Below, in pieces: positions 59,583 to 64,000 of a DNA stretch of 64,000 nt; the stretch's first letter is position 1, and every line of letters starts with the position of its first letter. Under the pieces are notes generated by a model. It saw only the letters and a list, made by a program, of their open reading frames with translations. It had not been told where the DNA came from and did no database searches. The position numbers were made by a program, and so were the translations under genes. Location of the stretch: assembly GCA_020060215.1 (NCBI GenBank), contig JAGVAP010000082.1:1-64000 (forward strand), given 5' to 3'. This DNA comes from Deltaproteobacteria bacterium. Lineage in GTDB: Bacteria; Desulfobacterota; DSM-4660; Desulfatiglandales; HGW-15.

Positions 59583-61457
59583 CTAGTGCTCCAAGGCATC
59601 GGCCGCATAACCGAGCCCGAGCTCCACCAGCTTTTTCCGGGTGGGGGTGCCGCTCCGGACATCCCATCCCCTTTCGCTGTAGTACTCGTCCAGCATCTTC
59701 TTCAGGTCGTCCCTGCTGATCATGTTCCCTTTGGATGCCCCTGCCTTCAAAGGTTCGGTCATCAACCGCTCCGGCAGGGTATCGTCGTCCCGGGTGAAAC
59801 CCGCCCTGGTGTTGAAGACCTTGGCCAGGTTGTTGAGCCTCTCGCCCACGCTGTAGACCTGGTCCGCGGTCAGTCTGATCCCGGTGACGGCCTCCAGGAG
59901 GTCGGCCGTGTTCTGGGTGGCGATCGCCGGAACCGCCATGTCCAGCAGGAAGGCGCACATGGTGGCACAATCACAGGTCACCGCCCGCGTGTCCTGGTTC
60001 CACTTGGTGAGCTTGCCCTTGCCTTCCACGGCGAGACGGTCGACCGCCACAGGTACGGGGATCCCGAAGACCTCCTGAAAGGCGTACCCTCGGTTGTGGT
60101 CCGCGCCGGTGTAGCTGGTGGCGTAATTCAGACCGTGCGCCTTGAGACCCCGAACGTCATAGGCGGGGAGTTCCAGCCCCTTCACATGCATGGCGTACTT
60201 CTCCGCGCCTTGGCCGATCCTCTTTGCAGCAACCTTGGTGCCGTCGGCCAGGAGATCGCCGATCCCTTCACGATAGGCCATCATCCTGAGGAGCGTAATC
60301 ATCGCCTCGTGGTTGCCGAAGCTCAGTTTCAGTCCCCCGGTGTCTTTCTCCGTGAGGATCCCCTTTTCGTAAAGCTCCATGGCAAAACCTATAGCCACGC
60401 CCGCGGAGATGGTGTCCAGCCCCAGCTCATCGGCGAGCCGGTCGGCCGCGATGATGGCATCGATGTTGTCCACCCCGGTCTCCCCGCCGAAGGAAAAGAA
60501 GGTCTCGTATTCGGGCCCCTCGGCCAGGATGCCGGCGTAGGGACCGGTCTTGGCCAGTTTCAACTGGCTGCATCCCACGGGGCACCCGTAGCAGTGCTCG
60601 CTCCCCGTGTCCCTGGTCACCTGCACCTCTACCCCGATCTTGTCCGCCGGTGCGAACTCCCCTGTGGCCGAGAAGTTCTTGCCGGGAAAGATCCCGATGG
60701 CGCAGGCATGATCCACCACCATGGGGGTCCCGTGTTTGGAGAACTGGGAATAGAGGATGGGGCTCTCCTTCATGGCTTTGGCAAAGGCCGCCCTTGCGGT
60801 CTTCAGCTTTTCCCTGTCCGCAACGGCGACCTCCCCGCTCCCCCGGACCGCGATGGCCTTCAGGTTCTTCGACCCCATGACGGCACCCAGGCCCTTTCGG
60901 CCGACAGCCCTCAGCTCATTGATGATGCAGGCGGTCTTGCACAGGTTTTCCCCCGCAGGACCGATGCAGGCAATGCGCACATTCTGATCGTTCAGCTCGT
61001 TCTTGATGATCTGCTGGCAGTCGGTCGTTTTCATGCCCCAGACTTTCCTGGCGGTGCGGAACTTCACCTCCCCGTCCCTGATCCAGACGTAGACCGGTTG
61101 ATCTGCCCTGCCTTCCACAATCAGGGCGTCATAGCCCGCGAACTTCAGCTCCACGGGAAAATACCCTCCGGTCAGGGCCATGCCGACCGCACCGGTGAGA
61201 GGGGATTTGCCGGTCACGGCCATTCGGCTGGCGCAGGGGATGTTGGTCCCCGAAAAGGGCCCGGGGGCAAAGATGAGTTTGTTCTCCGGCCCAAGGGGGT
61301 CGGTGTCCGCAGGGACCTCATCGAAGAGGTACTTGATGCCGAAGCCGGCGCCCCCGACAAAGTCCATGGCCATCTCCTGGGGCAGCTTCTCTTCTCGGGC
61401 GGTCTGGTCGGTCAGGTTGACTCTCAGGATCTTGCCTTTATATCCACCTTTGTACAT
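59583..61457 (-). CDS. Aldehyde:ferredoxin oxidoreductase family protein (AOR 1)
   Basis: 624 residues from ATG 61457 with GGAGG ahead. Full-length AOR: YKGKILRVNLTDQTAREEKL, FVGGAGFGIKYLFDEVPA, APGPFSGTNIPCASRMAVTG, RAVGRKGLGAVMGSKNLKAI, 4Fe-4S motif EHCYGCPVGCSQL, ETFFSFGGETGVDNIDAI and distal CDCATMC. Oxidises an aldehyde with reduction of ferredoxin in the cytoplasm. A MoaD-like gene lies 194 bases upstream in the same transcript direction. Confidence 0.93.
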   Translation of the reverse strand: MYKGGYKGKILRVNLTDQTAREEKLPQEMAMDFVGGAGFGIKYLFDEVPADTDPLGPENKLIFAPGPFSGTNIPCASRMAVTGKSPLTGAVGMALTGGYFPVELKFAGYDALIVEGRADQPVYVWIRDGEVKFRTARKVWGMKTTDCQQIIKNELNDQNVRIACIGPAGENLCKTACIINELRAVGRKGLGAVMGSKNLKAIAVRGSGEVAVADREKLKTARAAFAKAMKESPILYSQFSKHGTPMVVDHACAIGIFPGKNFSATGEFAPADKIGVEVQVTRDTGSEHCYGCPVGCSQLKLAKTGPYAGILAEGPEYETFFSFGGETGVDNIDAIIAADRLADELGLDTISAGVAIGFAMELYEKGILTEKDTGGLKLSFGNHEAMITLLRMMAYREGIGDLLADGTKVAAKRIGQGAEKYAMHVKGLELPAYDVRGLKAHGLNYATSYTGADHNRGYAFQEVFGIPVPVAVDRLAVEGKGKLTKWNQDTRAVTCDCATMCAFLLDMAVPAIATQNTADLLEAVTGIRLTADQVYSVGERLNNLAKVFNTRAGFTRDDDTLPERLMTEPLKAGASKGNMISRDDLKKMLDEYYSERGWDVRSGTPTRKKLVELGLGYAADALEH

Positions 61458-61651
61458 GGTGATGCCTCCATCTTTCATTTTTCACTTATTCGGTTGTTCA
61501 TTGAACATGGATGTTCCCGCAAAAAGTCGCGTTCACCCTTCGATCCGGCTCACTGGTCGCCCTTAAGGATCTATGGAGCGCAAGCACTCGTTTGGAGCAC
61601 GGCTGTCTGCCAGGTCTCGCGCAAAAGGAAAGGGGTTCGGTTGATAAACCA

Positions 61652-61942
61652 TCATCCACCCGAGACCGGGGGGAGGATCAGGACCTCGTCCCCGTCGTGT
61701 AGGACCGTTTCCATGCGGTCCAGGAAGGCGATGTCCCGGCCGTTGATCATGAATCTGACGTGGGGCACGACCGCCTCCTGATCGGGTTGGATGAGGAGAG
61801 CCGCCAATGGTTCGCCCCACCTGTCCAGCATCGATGAGATCAGATCTCCCAGCGTGCTCCGCTCCCGCAGGGTGAAATCCACTTCTCCGCTCCCCAGGAC
61901 CTTCTTGATCGTCAGAATGGTGCGGACCTTGACCTTCATCAC
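61652..61942 (-). CDS. MoaD/ThiS-like small protein (first copy)
   Basis: 96 residues: VRTILTIKKVLGSGEVDFTL, STLGDLISSMLDRWG, FMINGRDIAFLDRMETVLHD, ending LILPPVSGG with the terminal Gly-Gly required for thiocarboxylation. Likely serves the cofactor of AOR 1. Its stop abuts the next gene's start region (livF ends at 61943). Confidence 0.88.
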   Translation of the reverse strand: MMKVKVRTILTIKKVLGSGEVDFTLRERSTLGDLISSMLDRWGEPLAALLIQPDQEAVVPHVRFMINGRDIAFLDRMETVLHDGDEVLILPPVSGG

Positions 61943-62647
61943 TCAGAGTCCCAGGTAGGCCTTTCTGACGTGGTCGTTCTCGATGAGATCATGGCCCTTT
62001 CCTTCCATGACGATCCGCCCGTTTTCCATGACATAGGCCCGATCCGCCATCTCGAGCGCCTGCCTGACGTTCTGTTCCACCATCAGGATCGTTATGCCAT
62101 GCTCCCGCAGGCTCCTGACCACGCGGAAGATCTCTCGTACGGCGATGGGCGCCACCCCGTAGGAGGGTTCATCCAGGATGCAGAGCCTGGGTCTGGCCAT
62201 GAGCCCGCGGCCGATCGCCACCATCTGCTTTTCGCCGCCGCTCAGGGTATTCACGATCTGGTTCCTTCTCTCCTTCAACCGCGGGAATATCTGATAGACC
62301 TGATCGAGAGTTTCCTTTCTACGCTTCCACGCCTCCCAGGGATAGGCGCCCATTTCCAGGTTCTCGATGACTGTCATATCCGGGAAAAGCCTTCCACCCT
62401 GGGGGACATGGGCAATCCCCCGGTCCACGATGCCGGCCACGGGCTGCCCGTCGATCCGCTTCCCCATGAACTCGACGCTCCCCGAACGGGGGTGCAGGGT
62501 CCCCGATATCGTGTAGAGGAGGGTGCTTTTTCCGGCCCCGTTCGCCCCGACGAGGGTGACCATTTCCCCTTCCTTGACCTCCAGGCTTACATCCCAAAGG
62601 GCCTGTACCTTTCCATAGAATGTGCCTACTCTGTCGAGGCGAAGCAT
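61943..62647 (-). CDS. livF: Branched-chain-type ABC transporter ATPase LivF
   Basis: 234 residues. Walker A GANGAGKSTLLYTI, Q-loop VPQGGRLFPDMTVIENLEMG, signature LSGGEKQMVAIGRGL, Walker B LCILDEPSYGVAP, switch His region replaced by ILMVEQNVRQALEMADRAYV as in LivF. Second ATPase of a LivFGHM-type importer; with the aromatic-type enzymes downstream, the cargo may be an aromatic acid rather than an amino acid. Confidence 0.93.
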   Translation of the reverse strand: MLRLDRVGTFYGKVQALWDVSLEVKEGEMVTLVGANGAGKSTLLYTISGTLHPRSGSVEFMGKRIDGQPVAGIVDRGIAHVPQGGRLFPDMTVIENLEMGAYPWEAWKRRKETLDQVYQIFPRLKERRNQIVNTLSGGEKQMVAIGRGLMARPRLCILDEPSYGVAPIAVREIFRVVRSLREHGITILMVEQNVRQALEMADRAYVMENGRIVMEGKGHDLIENDHVRKAYLGL

Positions 62648-62680
62648 GGTATCCTTCTCCGGTTGATCCGTTGCACCCCA

Positions 62681-63421
62681 CTACCGGGGGGCGACGGGAT
62701 CGGTCTCTCCCAGATAAACCTCGATCACCTTTTCGTTCCCGGCGATCTCCCCCGGACTGCCCTCAGCGATCTTTTCGCCGTGATGCAGCACGATGATCCG
62801 GTCACAAATCTCCATGATGGCCTTCATGACGTGTTCGATCACGATCAGGGTGGTCCCCCTGTCCCTGATTCGTTTCACGAGGCCCATGGCCTCGGCGAGC
62901 TCCGAGGGGTTCAACCCGGCCATGAGCTCATCCAGCAGCAGGAGCTCCGGTCCCGTCCCCAGGGCCCTCGCCACCTCGAGCCTTTTCTGGTGGACCAGGG
63001 TCAGGTCCATGGCGCGCAGATCCCTCGTCTTGGCCAGCCCGACAAACTCCAGGATCTTTTCGACGGCCCCTCCGTTGGAGCCGGGCTCTCCGAATCTCGG
63101 GCGCCCGAACATGGATCCCAGCAAGACATGATCACGGACCGACACCCTTGGAAAGACCTTCACGGACTGGAAGGTCCTCGCAATGCCGGCCCTGCAGATG
63201 TGATGAGGCTTGAGGCCGCTGATCCTCCGGCCCTTGAACCGGATGGTCCCTCCATCCGGAGACAAGGCGCCGGATATGAGATTGAAGACCGTGGTCTTGC
63301 CGGCGCCGTTCGGACCGATGAGGCCGACGATTTCCCCACGGTCGACGTGAAAGCCGATGTCGGAGACGGCCACCAGTCCGCCGAACCGTTTTCTCAGCCG
63401 CTCCACTTCAAGGATTCTCAT
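62681..63421 (-). CDS. livG: Branched-chain-type ABC transporter ATPase LivG
   Basis: 246 residues. Walker A GPNGAGKTTVFNLISG, Q-loop/linker GIARTFQSVKVFPRVSV, degenerate signature LTLVHQKRLEVARALG (LSYGQ in most), Walker B LLLDELMAGLNPSE, switch VIEHVMKAIMEICDRI. The altered signature is seen in some LivG proteins. Overlaps livM by 14 bases. Confidence 0.92.
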   Translation of the reverse strand: MRILEVERLRKRFGGLVAVSDIGFHVDRGEIVGLIGPNGAGKTTVFNLISGALSPDGGTIRFKGRRISGLKPHHICRAGIARTFQSVKVFPRVSVRDHVLLGSMFGRPRFGEPGSNGGAVEKILEFVGLAKTRDLRAMDLTLVHQKRLEVARALGTGPELLLLDELMAGLNPSELAEAMGLVKRIRDRGTTLIVIEHVMKAIMEICDRIIVLHHGEKIAEGSPGEIAGNEKVIEVYLGETDPVAPR

Positions 63422-64000
63422 GGGCCCTCTCGTAACCCTTTTCTCTTCTCTTCCATTTCTCGATCACACCTTCCACCCCGTGCGGCATGAACCGGATGAC
63501 CGCGATCATGGTGAGGCCGAAGAGGAGCATATAGTAGTAAGGAAACTTGGTCGTCAACACTTCCTCGAGGATGGAGAAGATGGTCGCACCGATGATGGGA
63601 CCGTAGATCTGTCCGGCGCCGCCGAATATCGCCATGAGCACAGGCATGAAGGAGTACTGGATGTTGAATGCCGTGGTGGGGTCGATGTAGGTCCACCGGA
63701 GGCTCATGGTGGCCCCGGCAGCACCCATAAAGAAGGCGCTCACGGCAAAGGTCAATGCCTTGACCAGAGTGACATTCACGCCGGTGTGGGCCGCGGCCTC
63801 CTCGGACTCACCGATGCTCTGCAGGGCCAGGCCGAACCTGGAGCGGCGGATCAGGTAGGAGACGAGGAGCACGCCCAGAAAGATCACCACCATCGCGTAG
63901 AAGATGGTCTTGTTGTCCGCGGAGATGATGATCCTGCCTACCGTGCCCGTGACGTTCACCTCCCACCAGTGAAGAGAGTTTCTGATCAGCTGGACGAGGC
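63408..64000 (-). CDS. livM: Branched-chain-type ABC transporter permease LivM (cut by window end)
   Basis: At least 196 codons; the frame stays open to base 64000, so the N-terminal part is outside. Hydrophobic segments AMVVIFLGVLLVSYLIRRS and VPFA-type helices, the LivM hallmark RSRFGLALQSIGESEEAAAH-TGVNV (EAA-like loop), AGATMSLRWTYIDPTTAFNI and MPVLMAIFGGAGQIYGPIIG. The integral channel of the importer. Confidence 0.92.
   Translation of the reverse strand, partial: LVQLIRNSLHWWEVNVTGTVGRIIISADNKTIFYAMVVIFLGVLLVSYLIRRSRFGLALQSIGESEEAAAHTGVNVTLVKALTFAVSAFFMGAAGATMSLRWTYIDPTTAFNIQYSFMPVLMAIFGGAGQIYGPIIGATIFSILEEVLTTKFPYYYMLLFGLTMIAVIRFMPHGVEGVIEKWKRREKGYERAHENP

Noticed and set aside
1..64000. 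CRISPR arrays, rRNA genes, complete prophage or IS element.
   Set aside because: No regularly spaced repeats, no rRNA sequence and no transposase, integrase or phage structural gene was seen.

Overview
The window reads as a chromosomal segment of a GC-rich anaerobic Desulfobacterota (Deltaproteobacteria-type) organism. This rests on two aldehyde:ferredoxin oxidoreductases with MoaD-like partners, a corrinoid/UroD-type methyltransferase pair, an RnfB-NfnB-like fusion, a complete type II secretion (T2SS) cluster including GspN and GspA, a PEP-CTERM protein and a tandem rhodanese. It is inference from gene content; there is no rRNA gene in the window.

1-6.65 kb is a decaying accessory region: a truncated Rhs tail, orphan membrane proteins, a TOTE-type primase-helicase-nuclease gene broken by one in-frame TAA, a phosphoribosyltransferase scrap, a UPF0175/DUF3368 toxin-antitoxin pair whose PIN toxin has an in-frame TGA, and two more antitoxin remnants. 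It ends at a 47-bp 3' fragment of a tRNA-Arg(ACG) gene, the footprint expected at the far end of an element integrated into a tRNA gene.

7.3-11.2 kb holds a ptxABCD operon (ABC transporter for phosphite plus NAD-dependent phosphite dehydrogenase), preceded by four 7-bp direct repeats with an exact 11-bp period (a Pho-box-like array) and followed by a MITE-like inverted repeat that has a single-arm relative at 25.1 kb. 11.7-13.6 kb: an ArsR-type regulator with its own promoter/operator, an acyl-CoA dehydrogenase and a 40-aa CGCGC peptide. 13.8-14.1 kb: a MazF/PemK remnant. 14.1-18.5 kb: a PIF1-like helicase, then a minus-strand group of RNA-related genes (NYN-LOTUS protein, small Cys protein, RRM protein, cold-shock protein with a long leader).

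19.8-25.0 kb: an ion permease with TrkA-C domains, a DUF421 protein, a split YeeE/YedE sulfur transporter and an MBL-rhodanese-rhodanese enzyme. 25.2-41.2 kb: the T2SS cluster on the minus strand (E, hairpin, F-G-H-I-J-K-L-M-N-C-A-TPR-D), ending in an unusual protein that joins a secretin-like STN domain to a subtilisin protease. A second STN-type protein is divergently transcribed at the other end, next to a sigma54-promoted secreted beta-helix protein, a plausible T2SS substrate.

43.9-52.98 kb: the RnfB/NADPH:acceptor oxidoreductase fusion, LexA translationally coupled behind a B12-binding radical SAM enzyme, a PEP-CTERM protein, and a DUF2318 / FtsX-type ABC metal-transport cassette. 53.1-64 kb: a long minus-strand set: Liv-type ABC transporter (LivM cut by the window end, LivG, LivF), MoaD-like protein, AOR, aryl-alcohol-type dehydrogenase, second AOR, second MoaD-like protein, corrinoid protein, UroD-family methyltransferase and a periplasmic rhodanese. 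The most economical reading is uptake, O-demethylation and alcohol/aldehyde oxidation of a methoxylated (probably aromatic) compound; the substrate is inferred, not shown.
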